From NCBI GenBank assembly GCA_964385995.1, contig CAYLRF010000028.1, forward strand, positions 1-21,858: a DNA stretch of 21,858 nucleotides, given 5' to 3'. The position numbers and the translations under genes are program-made. Shown piece by piece: positions 1 to 8,282 of this stretch. This stretch comes from CAYLRF01 sp964385995 (lineage in GTDB: Bacteria; Bacillota; Clostridia; Lachnospirales; Lachnospiraceae). How positions within the stretch are numbered: the first letter of the stretch is position 1; every line of letters begins with the position of its first letter. The notes under the pieces were generated by a model that made no database searches, was not told the origin of the DNA, and saw only the letters and a list, made by a program, of their open reading frames with translations.

Positions 1-1
1 T

Positions 2-3000
2 CTTAAAGCAAACAATCCGGCGCAGTACAGGAAATTCATCAGCACCACTTATACGTTTTATCGTGTTAATGTGAATGAAGATGAACGCGCTAAGCGTCGC
101 ATGAATCCCGCTTACGGGCCTGATACGGAAGCTCTTAGTGAGGGACAGGTCGGCGTGTATACTTTAAACGACCTGCGGGTATGGGTGGAGGATACCGGAA
201 GTTACAGTGACGATTCCGTGCTGCACGGAGGACTTCACACGGATACCGGTTATGACCGGGCGCTGTGGATCAATATCCCGAGATATATGCTTCCCCTGCG
301 TACGGTTACGCTCACGCAGGACGATAACGGCGGGTGGACGTATAAGAGCAACATGGAGGAGGGCTCCTCAGGATACCCGGCCTCATTTCCGATTCGCATC
401 TTCTATGAAGTGGGTGTGAGCGAAGACATCCTGACCGGCGACGGGCATATAAATACCGCGGATGTGAGCGCGGAATACGTAAAGCAGAACAAGTCGATAT
501 CCGAAGCGTGGTCGAAGGCTCGTGGGCTTAATGCCGGCAATGATGACGGAGTCGGCAGTCTGGAGTTTTTCTCTAACTGGTACAATCCGGAGAACAGATA
601 CGGCGACTACGTGACCAGCAGCGTGGAGTATTCCTACGGCGATCCGGCGGCGACATTCTCACCTAGCAGCGATAACAGGTATTATATATTCCAACAGGCG
701 CTTCCTCTCTATCGGGCCGCCTACCGATATGATGACGGTGGGGGCGGTGTTATGTGGAAACGAGTAGGCGGTAAAGGGTCAGGAGAAACGACTCCCGGAG
801 GATCGGGCGAAGGGACGAATCTCGCCGAGTTCGGCGGGAAGATAGTCGCGGCGGATCTTGAGATTTCCGTCGACGGAGATATCACCGATCCGAATAACGA
901 AAGCACTGTCTCAGACGCGATTACGAGCGCCTTAAATTCTCAGAACCCCGCGATTACGCTGCGATCCGGCGAGGTGGTTCTCCTGAAAGACGACAGGCTG
1001 ACCGATGTTACACATACGGAAGAAGGAGAAGATCCGTTCCCGTCGGACGCGTATTATTTTGTGCCGATAGATTACTTCGAGCTTCAGGCATACGATGGTG
1101 GCAGCGCTCCCGCCGGCGACGGTGACGGTACGGGTACACCGGTTCGGTACTGCGTCGCAAGGAAAGGCAGCGAGTTCGGCTCCGCGTATCAGTCGTCCGG
1201 AATAAAGAACGGGGACATGCTTTGCTGGTACGACGCAAGCGGGGCAAATGATGAGATATATCCCTATCATTCGTTTGACGATACCGGGGATAGTTCGAGA
1301 GGCAAGGATTATATAGGGCTTTCACCGGAGGAATATACGAATACTACTTCGGGTAAGCTTACACCGTTGGAGTCGCTGTCAGAGAATCTGAAAACTAAAC
1401 ACAATGACGCATTAAAAAGCGGCGACTGGACGGTGGCGGCGAAGCCCGGGGCTTTGCGTGTCGGCGACCTCGCGCAGGCAGTAGGTTCGAAGGTAAAAAA
1501 TTATTGCCTGGCGGAAAACTACAGTGGGGATAGTGAAGTTCAAGGTGGGGGATGGGCGTACACCGATTCAGATCCCGAAAATGGCGGCTATTACAAAGAA
1601 GCCCGTTTCCCTGACAAAGCGGAAGATGACAGTTTCACGATACAGTATTACAACGGCAACATTACGCGTACGGCGAATAATTACTATCTTCCGACGATCA
1701 GCTTGAGCGCGGGTGAGGACGGCAAGTCAAACGACATCGTCGTGGACGTATATCTCGGAAATAACGGTAGGCTGACCGTCGCCGACACGGCGCTTCTGCT
1801 TACGAAGACCGTCAAACCTGCCGAGCCGGGAAAGCCGTTTAACACAGACAGGGTGTTTTCCTTCGACGTCACGATTCAAGGTCGCAGCGGGGAGTATGAC
1901 GCCGTAGTGGTAAAGGCTGACGATGACGGCAATTGGCACAGACAGCTTAACTACGCGGATGTCATGACTGACTCGAAGCTGTTTCTTCTGAACACCGACG
2001 GGACGAAGGCGTTGGCGGATATAGACGGCCGACGTGTCATTCTGACCGGATATGATGATGAGAGCGGAGAGCCGGAATACGCCTATGAGGACGGGACGTC
2101 GTTGCCGGTGGATACCGAGGTTTATTATGTCTTCATCGGGTCGAATACGGGCGGCAATGCCCTGCGCGTCTATCAGAACCCGGATGAGAACGCGCCGAAG
2201 CCGGATGGTTTCACGGAAGACAGCCTAAAGGACATTCTGACGGTCGAAGACGGAAGCGGCGGGGCGACGTACTCGGCCAAGAGCGTGTGGCTTTTCACAC
2301 AGGAGCAGTACGCGTCGTTCGCTCCGAATGAAGAGGGAAATTACGCGGACGAAAGCGGCGCGCCGGCAAGTCAGACAGGAGACGATCCGGCAGGTCAGAG
2401 CGCGTTTACGAAGAAACTGACGACGGAGACGACGGAGGGCGACGAATCGTTGTTTGGCGGATTCCCGCTTCTTAAGCTGTCTCCCGCTGACTCCGATGAC
2501 AGATCGGAAGTTACAGACATCACGGTGGAGAGCGATTACAGCACCAACAGTCCGTATTGGGCCGTGACAGTGAATTTCGTCGACGACATCGCAAGCGTTA
2601 CGCTGAAGCACGGCTACGGACTCCTCTTCACCGGTATTCCTATGAAAAATCAGTACACAGTCACCGAGAATCTTAGTGATAAAGACGCTGCGGACGGATA
2701 TTCGTTCAAAAGTCTTACCCATATGCAGCGAGAGGTACATAAGCAAGTTGACGGTAAAACAGCGTCCGGACAAACAAGCTTTTTTGAGTCGGCGGCGCAT
2801 TATGTCAATACATATATCACCGGTTCGCTCGGGGTGAAAAAAGAAGTCGTGGACGATGACAAGGGCGGGAAATTTAGGTTTAAGGTGACGCTTACCGTCC
2901 CCCGGGATGATAAGCTGGGATATAAATTCACGAAGGATTTGCTCACCGTTGAAAAAACATCCGCCGAGACATCGGGCACCGGGACTTCAACCATCGGGAA

Positions 3001-3667
3001 AACATCCATCGGGACATCGGGCACCGGGGCATCTATTGTCGGGCAAACATCCGTCAGGACGTCAGACACCGTGACGTCAAACATCGGGACATCCGCCGTC
3101 GGGCAATTAACTGACAAACATACGGTGCCGGGAGATGCAATCCCCGGTAAAACAATCGGCGAGAAATCGGTAGGGAAATCGGCCAATGGAAAAACCGCCG
3201 ATAAAAAATATACACTTGAAACCGTATCGGAAAGTACGCAGGACGAAGCTTTCCCTCCCACTTGGACAGAGGAGACAGGCGCGGACGGCTCGCATATATA
3301 CACAGCCGAGTTCACTTTGCGGCACGGCGAGAAGGTCACCGTTTCCGGGATTCCGCTCGGATCGATCTTTACCGTCGCGGAGACCGAAAGGAACGGATAC
3401 AACCTGCAAGGTGTGAAAAAGGAGACCGCATCCGGCGGGCTTGAGGTTGATGAGCAAGTCAACCGCGCCGACGACAGCATAAGCGGAAATATCACGCAAG
3501 ACGGTGTGAACATATCGTATATCTTCCGGAATGGACGCGCGGCGGTTCTTCCGTTCACCGGAGGCCTTATCGGGGCGGGGACGTATATCGCGGCGGGTTT
3601 ATGTCTGTTGGCGGCGGCGTTTGCGGTGGCGCTGATAACGCGGAGGCGCGGCCGTCATGAGAAATAA
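2..3667 (+). CDS. LPXTG-anchored pilin-like surface protein, 5' truncated by window edge
   Basis: The reading frame is open from base 2, so the true start lies upstream; the GTG at 71 is internal, with coding-looking sequence before it. The C-terminus has a cell-wall sorting signal: LPFTG (codons 3548-3562), a hydrophobic helix and a basic tail (RRRGRHEK). Two regions resemble pilin isopeptide or Cna-B-like domains. The first is about 1790-2815, with a candidate Lys at 1805 in LLLTKTV and Glu at 2666 in YTVTE. The second is about 2822-3540, with Lys at 2837/2840 in GVKKEV and Glu at 3380 in FTVAE. Such pairs form intramolecular Lys-Asn/Asp bonds in this family; that they do so here is inferred. 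The first ~590 visible residues, rich in Gly, Asp and Tyr, are not recognised. A Ser/Thr repeat interrupts the second domain. The downstream sortase overlaps by 11 bp, so it is the likely anchoring or polymerising enzyme. Family confidence is high; its role as backbone or tip pilin is undecided. Confidence 0.85.
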   Translation, partial: LKANNPAQYRKFISTTYTFYRVNVNEDERAKRRMNPAYGPDTEALSEGQVGVYTLNDLRVWVEDTGSYSDDSVLHGGLHTDTGYDRALWINIPRYMLPLRTVTLTQDDNGGWTYKSNMEEGSSGYPASFPIRIFYEVGVSEDILTGDGHINTADVSAEYVKQNKSISEAWSKARGLNAGNDDGVGSLEFFSNWYNPENRYGDYVTSSVEYSYGDPAATFSPSSDNRYYIFQQALPLYRAAYRYDDGGGGVMWKRVGGKGSGETTPGGSGEGTNLAEFGGKIVAADLEISVDGDITDPNNESTVSDAITSALNSQNPAITLRSGEVVLLKDDRLTDVTHTEEGEDPFPSDAYYFVPIDYFELQAYDGGSAPAGDGDGTGTPVRYCVARKGSEFGSAYQSSGIKNGDMLCWYDASGANDEIYPYHSFDDTGDSSRGKDYIGLSPEEYTNTTSGKLTPLESLSENLKTKHNDALKSGDWTVAAKPGALRVGDLAQAVGSKVKNYCLAENYSGDSEVQGGGWAYTDSDPENGGYYKEARFPDKAEDDSFTIQYYNGNITRTANNYYLPTISLSAGEDGKSNDIVVDVYLGNNGRLTVADTALLLTKTVKPAEPGKPFNTDRVFSFDVTIQGRSGEYDAVVVKADDDGNWHRQLNYADVMTDSKLFLLNTDGTKALADIDGRRVILTGYDDESGEPEYAYEDGTSLPVDTEVYYVFIGSNTGGNALRVYQNPDENAPKPDGFTEDSLKDILTVEDGSGGATYSAKSVWLFTQEQYASFAPNEEGNYADESGAPASQTGDDPAGQSAFTKKLTTETTEGDESLFGGFPLLKLSPADSDDRSEVTDITVESDYSTNSPYWAVTVNFVDDIASVTLKHGYGLLFTGIPMKNQYTVTENLSDKDAADGYSFKSLTHMQREVHKQVDGKTASGQTSFFESAAHYVNTYITGSLGVKKEVVDDDKGGKFRFKVTLTVPRDDKLGYKFTKDLLTVEKTSAETSGTGTSTIGKTSIGTSGTGASIVGQTSVRTSDTVTSNIGTSAVGQLTDKHTVPGDAIPGKTIGEKSVGKSANGKTADKKYTLETVSESTQDEAFPPTWTEETGADGSHIYTAEFTLRHGEKVTVSGIPLGSIFTVAETERNGYNLQGVKKETASGGLEVDEQVNRADDSISGNITQDGVNISYIFRNGRAAVLPFTGGLIGAGTYIAAGLCLLAAAFAVALITRRRGRHEK
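2969..3103 (+). repeat. Three 45-bp coding repeats (15-residue Thr/Ser/Gly unit)
   Basis: Three in-frame units start at 2969, 3014 and 3059. They read TSGTGTSTIGKTSIG, TSGTGASIVGQTSVR and TSDTVTSNIGTSAVG. Degenerate Gly/Lys/Thr-rich sequence follows to about 3210. The repeat lies in a loop between the first strands of the last isopeptide-type domain and its Glu-bearing strand, so it lengthens a surface loop without breaking the frame. Confidence 0.8.
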
Positions 3668-4382
3668 GAATCACGCCAAGGGATCCGGGCGGCGAAAGCT
3701 CTTTACGGTGGCGGCGGTTTTGCTTGTCATAATCGCGCTCGTCGTCTTCTGCTACCGCCCGGTGAGTGTCAGGATTACCGACAGACGGCACGAGGAGGCA
3801 ATCGAGGGTTACGTGGCCGCCGTCGAGGCGCTTGATACGGCGCAGGTGGAGGATATAAAGAGCCGCGCGTTAAGCTACAATGCGGACTGCGCCGAGAAAC
3901 GTCCGTATGTCTCCGGAGAAATGCCTTCCGAGAGCAGGGATCTGTACGGGACGCAGCTTGCCGTGCCGGGTACCGACGTGATAGGTTATCTGGAAATCCC
4001 GTCCATAGACGTCAGGCTCCCTATTTACAGATATTCGTCGGAAGAAAGTCTGGATAAAGGGTGCGCCCATCTGGAGATGTCATCGCTCCCCGTAGGCGGC
4101 GAAAGCTCGCACAGTTTTCTGCTCGCGCACCGGAATATGGCCTCCGCCGTGATGTTCGAGCACCTGGACCGGGTGAAGGAAGGCGATAATTTCTTCGTGA
4201 CGTCGCTTGGCGTGACGGCGACATACACGGTGAGCGATATCAGCGTTATCGACGCCCGGGATCCGGACGCGTATTCGGATCTTCGGATAGAGAAAGGTAA
4301 GGATTATTGCACTTTGGTCACCTGCCATCCGTACGGCAGGACGACTCACAGGCTCCTTGTACGGGGCGTAAGGACAAAATAG
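3657..4382 (+). CDS. Class C-like (pilin) sortase
   Basis: This 241-residue membrane transpeptidase should cleave LPXTG-type signals and join the Thr to an amine on lipid II or on another pilin subunit. An N-terminal membrane anchor spans about residues 13-32. The catalytic set is visible: His158 in LLAHRN, Cys223 in TLVTCHPYG and Arg232 in THRLLVRG. IGYLEIPSIDVRLPIY and SSLPVGGESSHS are typical class C core motifs. Two class C hallmarks are not evident. I see no clear Asp-Pro-aromatic lid motif between the anchor and the core, and the protein ends eight residues after the catalytic Arg without a second membrane helix. The ATG overlaps the last 11 bp of the LPFTG protein gene, implying translational coupling. 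It may therefore be an atypical class C enzyme that anchors as well as, or instead of, polymerising. Confidence 0.88.
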   Translation: MRNKNHAKGSGRRKLFTVAAVLLVIIALVVFCYRPVSVRITDRRHEEAIEGYVAAVEALDTAQVEDIKSRALSYNADCAEKRPYVSGEMPSESRDLYGTQLAVPGTDVIGYLEIPSIDVRLPIYRYSSEESLDKGCAHLEMSSLPVGGESSHSFLLAHRNMASAVMFEHLDRVKEGDNFFVTSLGVTATYTVSDISVIDARDPDAYSDLRIEKGKDYCTLVTCHPYGRTTHRLLVRGVRTK

Positions 4383-4422
4383 CGGCCGGATGGCCGACGT
4401 GATACAAACACATCCAATCTCC

Positions 4423-4451
4423 TTGACGAAAATATATATTCGTGTGATAAT
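4423..4451 (+). promoter_or_regulatory. Extended -10 sigma-A-type promoter for the 4477 lipoprotein
   Basis: TTGACG (4423-4428) and GATAAT (4446-4451) are separated by 17 bp, with TGT immediately before the -10 (extended -10, TGn). AAGGAG (4463-4468) lies 8 nt before the ATG. This start separates the lipoprotein genes from the sortase transcript. Confidence 0.7.
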
Positions 4452-4476
4452 GTTTCGCGGTTAAGGAGTTACGGAA

Positions 4477-5247
4477 ATGAAAAAGTTACGTATCGTGTCG
4501 GCTGTTGCGGCCGCTTTATTATGCGTGGTACTTGCGGCCTGTTCGGGTGAAAACGGTAAAACCGCCGGGCAACAAAGCGGGAAGACACCAAAGTCCGCGT
4601 CCGCGGCTAAGGCCGGGGAACCGAAGTCCGGGCAGGAGGCCAAGACCGAAGATCAGGAAACCCCGACGGCTGATCCCGAACCCGCGCCTGCGCCTTCTGT
4701 TTCCGTGCCTTCCGTCCCTGCGCCGGCTCTTTCGAGCGCAAAGCCCTCGGAACCCGCGAAGAGCGCGGAGCATACGCATACTTATTCGCACGGGCGGTGC
4801 ACCGTTTGCGGAGATACGAACGGTCCGCTTTCTCCCGATGAGGCGAAGCTTTTCAATAATAAATTGACCGACGCCGAAAACGCCGAGGCTCTGGCGGTCG
4901 CCCGCCGGATAGCGGCAGAGGTGCCGACAGGCGTCTCCGATCTCGAGCGCGTAAGCAAGGCGGCGGAGGCCGTGGCGGGATATTACAACAGGGGAACGCA
5001 TGTGGAATCGGGACCGTATTACGCCGAGGCGTACGGCGTGTTTGTGAAGGGGACGGCCTCGTGCGCCGGATGCACCCGCGCTCTGGGGCTTGTGCTTTCG
5101 CTTATGGGATACGGGTGGACGCATGTGAACGAGAATCAGTGGACGCACCAATGGCTGAGGCTGACGATGGACGGACGGGAAGGGTTCGCGGACGGACAGA
5201 TAGGATTGGTCGGATACGGGCCGCACCCCATCGAGTCACAGATGTGA
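4477..5247 (+). CDS. Lipoprotein with transglutaminase-like cysteine domain
   Basis: This is a 256-residue secreted lipoprotein. The signal peptide ends in the lipobox LAAC (Cys22). A Pro/Ala/Lys/Ser-rich tether of about 75 residues follows, then a short HTHTYSHGRCTVCG segment that resembles a small zinc-knuckle motif. The C-terminal ~130 residues fit the transglutaminase/protease-like fold: Cys196 (TASCAGCTRAL), His224 (HQW) and Asp239 (FADGQIG) in the expected order. Family members act as cysteine proteases, amidases or crosslinkers, so the reaction here is open. It follows the sortase gene after its own promoter and precedes the trigger-factor-like lipoprotein by 45 nt, probably in one transcript. 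A role in processing or crosslinking envelope proteins is inferred from context only. Confidence 0.75.
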   Translation: MKKLRIVSAVAAALLCVVLAACSGENGKTAGQQSGKTPKSASAAKAGEPKSGQEAKTEDQETPTADPEPAPAPSVSVPSVPAPALSSAKPSEPAKSAEHTHTYSHGRCTVCGDTNGPLSPDEAKLFNNKLTDAENAEALAVARRIAAEVPTGVSDLERVSKAAEAVAGYYNRGTHVESGPYYAEAYGVFVKGTASCAGCTRALGLVLSLMGYGWTHVNENQWTHQWLRLTMDGREGFADGQIGLVGYGPHPIESQM

Positions 5248-5292
5248 CGTGATTCCGGAGACGTCTTGGATGTTAATGATAAAGGGGCGGAT

Positions 5293-6318
5293 ATGAGAGG
5301 AAATATTTTAAGGAAGATTCTCGCGGCGGTTTTGGCGACGGTCATGGTGTGCGCCCTGGCTGGCTGCGGCAGGATAAGCAATGACAAGATCGTCATCAAG
5401 AAGTACAAGGGACTTGAGATCACCGACAGCACCGAGAAGGTGACGGACGACGACGTGCAGGAGCGCATTGACAGTGAGCTCGCGCAGCTTGGCACGAAGA
5501 CGGATGTCACCGACAGACCCGCGAAAGACGGCGACGTGGTCGTCATAGACTATGAGGGCAAGGTCGACGGGGTCGCCTTCGAGGGCGGGACTGCTAAGGA
5601 GCAGGAGATCGAGATCGGAGCCGGCGGCTATGTGGACGGCTTTGTGGAGGGAATTATCGGGCACAGTATCGGTGAAACCTTCGACGTGAACGTGACGTTC
5701 CCGAAGGATTACGAAGAGTCGCTGGCGGGCAAGGACGCCGTATTTACCATGACGCTTCATTCCATCCAAAAGCTCGACGTCCCGAAGCTTACCGAGAAGA
5801 TCCTTCCTCAGCTTTCCGATACCGCGAAGACCGTCGAGGCGTACAAAAAAGAGATACGCAAAGAGCTTGAGGATACGAACGCCGAGGCCGCGAAAAATTC
5901 CAAAGAGCAGCAGATATGGGACAAGCTTCTCGAAAATTGTGTGGTGAGCAAATACCCGGAGGATCAGATCAAAGAGTTTACCGACAGCGTCGAGTCGTAT
6001 TTCGGGGAAATGGCCAAGCAGAACAATTCCACCGCCGCCGAGATGTTCAAGACATACTACGGGGTCAGCCCGGAGGATTACGTAAAAAATTCGATCAAGC
6101 TTGAATACGCCATAGAGCTTATCGCGAAGAAGGAGAAACTCTCCCTAAGCGAAAAAGAATACAAGGACGGCCTCGCCGAACAAGCCGAGCAGAGCGGTTA
6201 TGAGGACGAGGATGAGTTCGAGAAGGCTTACGGGCGCGACACGATAGAGTTGCTTCTTTTGCAACCGAAGGTCCTGGATTTCCTGCTGGATCACTGCAAG
6301 ATCGTGAAAGGGAAATAA
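5293..6318 (+). CDS. Trigger-factor-like FKBP-type peptidyl-prolyl isomerase lipoprotein
   Basis: This is probably an extracytoplasmic folding catalyst. I chose the ATG at 5293, preceded by AAAGGGG (5281-5287), over the in-frame TTG at 5266. The protein is 341 residues with a signal peptide and lipobox LAGC (Cys25). An FKBP domain occupies about residues 75-160 and has the trigger-factor arrangement (VVIDYEGKVDGVAFEGG, then IGAGGYVDGFVEGIIGHSIGE). A long helical region resembling the trigger factor C-terminal chaperone domain follows (about 165-341). The ribosome-binding N-terminal domain of cytosolic trigger factor is absent and is replaced by the lipoprotein leader, so it cannot act on the ribosome in the usual way. 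Folding secreted surface proteins such as the neighbouring LPFTG protein is a reasonable inference. The domain call is strong; client identity is unknown. Confidence 0.88.
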   Translation: MRGNILRKILAAVLATVMVCALAGCGRISNDKIVIKKYKGLEITDSTEKVTDDDVQERIDSELAQLGTKTDVTDRPAKDGDVVVIDYEGKVDGVAFEGGTAKEQEIEIGAGGYVDGFVEGIIGHSIGETFDVNVTFPKDYEESLAGKDAVFTMTLHSIQKLDVPKLTEKILPQLSDTAKTVEAYKKEIRKELEDTNAEAAKNSKEQQIWDKLLENCVVSKYPEDQIKEFTDSVESYFGEMAKQNNSTAAEMFKTYYGVSPEDYVKNSIKLEYAIELIAKKEKLSLSEKEYKDGLAEQAEQSGYEDEDEFEKAYGRDTIELLLLQPKVLDFLLDHCKIVKGK

Positions 6319-6345
6319 GTACCGTTCACTTTCACATTCTTGTCT

Positions 6346-6461
6346 GAGAAAATCGCCTGCCGCAGGGCGGTCGTTGCGCTGACATCCGGACGTCTTGATG
6401 GGACTTGAAATGAGATAAGGATCTCTTACATTCTTAATTCGAGAAAATCGCCTGCCGCAGG
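6346..6461. repeat. Pair of 21-bp direct repeats with internal dyad, 95 bp apart
   Basis: The element GAGAAAATCGCCTGCCGCAG plus one G occurs at 6346-6366 and again at 6441-6461. Each copy holds the dyad CCTGC-C-GCAGG (6356-6366 and 6451-6461). Similarity extends weakly upstream (TTCACATTCTT at 6331, CTTACATTCTT at 6427). The 95-bp period is close to nine DNA helical turns. Both copies lie upstream of the O-acyltransferase promoter in an otherwise gene-free 340-bp spacer, so paired protein-binding sites are possible. Confidence 0.75.
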
Positions 6462-6563
6462 ACGCTTCATGGCGGCACATAAGGCGGCCGGCACAGTCTG
6501 GCGAGAGACGGTATCGGCTATCGGTGACGACCGTGGCCTAAGTGACGGATCCCACTGTTTTTA

Positions 6564-6576
6564 GGGGGGGGGGGGG
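6564..6576 (+). repeat. 13-G homopolymer abutting the -35 box
   Basis: There are thirteen consecutive G on the coding strand. The run ends two bases before the TTGAAG -35 box of the O-acyltransferase promoter, where an upstream activator or alpha-subunit contact would fall. Runs of this length are prone to slipped-strand length change. The exact count can also be affected by sequencing error. Confidence 0.85.
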
Positions 6577-6577
6577 C

Positions 6578-6607
6578 TTGAAGCAACCCGGACGCGTGGG
6601 GTATAAT
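6578..6607 (+). promoter_or_regulatory. Promoter of the algI-like gene
   Basis: TTGAAG (6578-6583) and a consensus TATAAT (6602-6607) are separated by 18 bp. The start site should fall near 6614, giving a leader of about 45 nt with AAGGGA (6645-6650) 8 nt before the ATG at 6659. Confidence 0.72.
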
Positions 6608-6658
6608 GTCACGGTTGACTTAAGCAAGTTTTCGCGTTGCGGTTAAGGGAATGCTTCC

Positions 6659-8131
6659 ATGGTTTTCAGCTCCGTCACTTTCCTGTTTCTTTTTATGCCG
6701 GTAGTTATATTGCTGCATCTTGTGATTCCGGGGATACGGGCGAAGAACATATTTCTCATCATCGCGAGTCTTATATTTTACGCGTGGGGCGAGCCGGTCT
6801 ACGTGCTGCTGATGGTATTTTCGGCGGCCGTCAATTGGCTCGTTTCTTTTTTTGTCATAAAGGACGGGCGCCGCGGGGTGATTTGGACGGGAGTCGCCGT
6901 GGTGTTTAATATCGGACTTCTGTTCGTGTTTAAATACGCGGGTCTTGTCGCGGGGACGATAAGCCTCCTGCCGCGTGTGAACGTACCGGATCCCGGAATA
7001 CATCTGCCGATAGGTATTTCATTTTACACGTTTCAGGCGATGTCCTATGTGATAGACACGAAGCGGGATCACTCGAATTTTCAGAGAAACTTCGCGAATG
7101 TCCTGCTGTACATAGTTTTGTTTCCGCAGCTTATCGCGGGTCCCATCGTGAAATACCACGATATCAGAGAGCAGCTCGCCGAGAGAACCGTCACCGCCCG
7201 TCAGATGGCGCACGGCATAAGAAGGCTTGTCGTCGGACTTTCAAAGAAACTTTTGCTGGCGGACAGGGTAGCCGTTATCGCGGACGCCATGTTCGCTAAG
7301 GCGCCCAGCGGCGGACCGTCGTGTCTCGGGGCATGGATCGGCGCCGCATGTTACCTGCTTCAGATTTATCTGGATTTCAGCGGCTACAGCGACATGGCCA
7401 TCGGGCTCGGTGAGATGATGGGGTTTCATTTCGGGGAAAATTTCCGTTATCCTTACATCTCGGCGAATATCCGGGAATTTTGGCGAAGGTGGCACATATC
7501 GCTTTCGACGTGGTTTCGCGAGTATCTTTACATCCCTCTCGGGGGCAATCGCAGGGGCATGGCAAGGACGTGTCTAAACCTCATGATCGTTTTTGCCGCC
7601 ACGGGGATATGGCACGGGGCAAATGTGACCTTTCTCGTATGGGGCCTTTACAACGGAATTTTCATCGTGCTCGAAAGGCTTGGGGTGATACGCGCCGGGC
7701 GAAAAAGAAAGTGGGCGGGGAGGATATACGCCATCATCGTGATCACAGTCGGATTCGTGCTGTTTAGGGCGGAGACTCTCGGGGACGCCGGGAAATACCT
7801 CGGCGCCATGGCAGGCCTCTCGGGAGCGGGTATCGGAGACGTCACGCAGTATCTGTCGCCTCTTATGATATTCATAATCGCCGCGGCTCTCGTCGCGTGC
7901 CTGCCCGTGGCGCCGTATCTAAGGGAGAGGATATGCGCTCGCGCGAATGACGCATCACGCCTCCGAAACACGTCTGCCGGGGTAAGATGCGCGAACGGTA
8001 CGGCAGGTTCCGGGGCGATTCGCAGCGTCGCGGTGGCGGCGTCATACGCGGGGGCTCTTTGCCTCTTCGCGCTTTGTATCATGACGCTCGCGGCAAATTC
8101 CTACAGCCCGTTTATATATTTTAATTTTTAG
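6659..8131 (+). CDS. algI: MBOAT-family membrane O-acyltransferase (AlgI-like)
   Basis: This 490-residue polytopic membrane protein should move acyl (typically acetyl) groups across the membrane for O-acetylation of a surface polysaccharide. It opens with the AlgI/DltB-type start (MVFSSVTFLFLFMPV), followed by GISFYTFQAMSYVIDT, FPQLIAGPIV and FREYLYIPLGGNRRG. The two family histidines are His279 in RRWHISLSTW and His319 in GIWHGA. Length matches AlgI/PatA-type enzymes. The AlgJ/AlgX-like protein 151 bp downstream is the usual extracytoplasmic partner. No alginate or cellulose synthesis genes are visible, so the acceptor polymer is unknown. A promoter preceded by 13 G suggests variable expression. 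Family assignment is firm; the gene symbol denotes similarity, not alginate synthesis. Confidence 0.9.
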   Translation: MVFSSVTFLFLFMPVVILLHLVIPGIRAKNIFLIIASLIFYAWGEPVYVLLMVFSAAVNWLVSFFVIKDGRRGVIWTGVAVVFNIGLLFVFKYAGLVAGTISLLPRVNVPDPGIHLPIGISFYTFQAMSYVIDTKRDHSNFQRNFANVLLYIVLFPQLIAGPIVKYHDIREQLAERTVTARQMAHGIRRLVVGLSKKLLLADRVAVIADAMFAKAPSGGPSCLGAWIGAACYLLQIYLDFSGYSDMAIGLGEMMGFHFGENFRYPYISANIREFWRRWHISLSTWFREYLYIPLGGNRRGMARTCLNLMIVFAATGIWHGANVTFLVWGLYNGIFIVLERLGVIRAGRKRKWAGRIYAIIVITVGFVLFRAETLGDAGKYLGAMAGLSGAGIGDVTQYLSPLMIFIIAAALVACLPVAPYLRERICARANDASRLRNTSAGVRCANGTAGSGAIRSVAVAASYAGALCLFALCIMTLAANSYSPFIYFNF

Positions 8132-8282
8132 AGCGGGAGACGTGAAGTTTTCAGACACTTTCGCGGGAGAATGTCCGATAAATTAGGATCATGAGCCACA
8201 GGAAATGAGACGTGAAACACAATATGCGCAACGCGAAGCGCAGTGATAAATGATCACAGTACACTTACATGACATAACGTAA

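Noticed and set aside
2225..3558. Long minus-strand frames (191 and 252 codons) opposite the LPFTG protein gene
   Set aside because: They are shadows of the plus-strand gene. They show no recognisable domain or ribosome binding site, and the plus-strand frame carries the sorting signal and isopeptide-type domains.
4383..4396. Hairpin CGGCC-GGAT-GGCCG just after the sortase stop, considered as a terminator
   Set aside because: The stem is only 5 bp and no T-run follows, so an intrinsic terminator is not supported.
4519..5226. 235-codon minus-strand frame, rich in Arg and Gly
   Set aside because: It lies opposite the transglutaminase-like lipoprotein; its composition is that of an antisense frame in GC-rich DNA.
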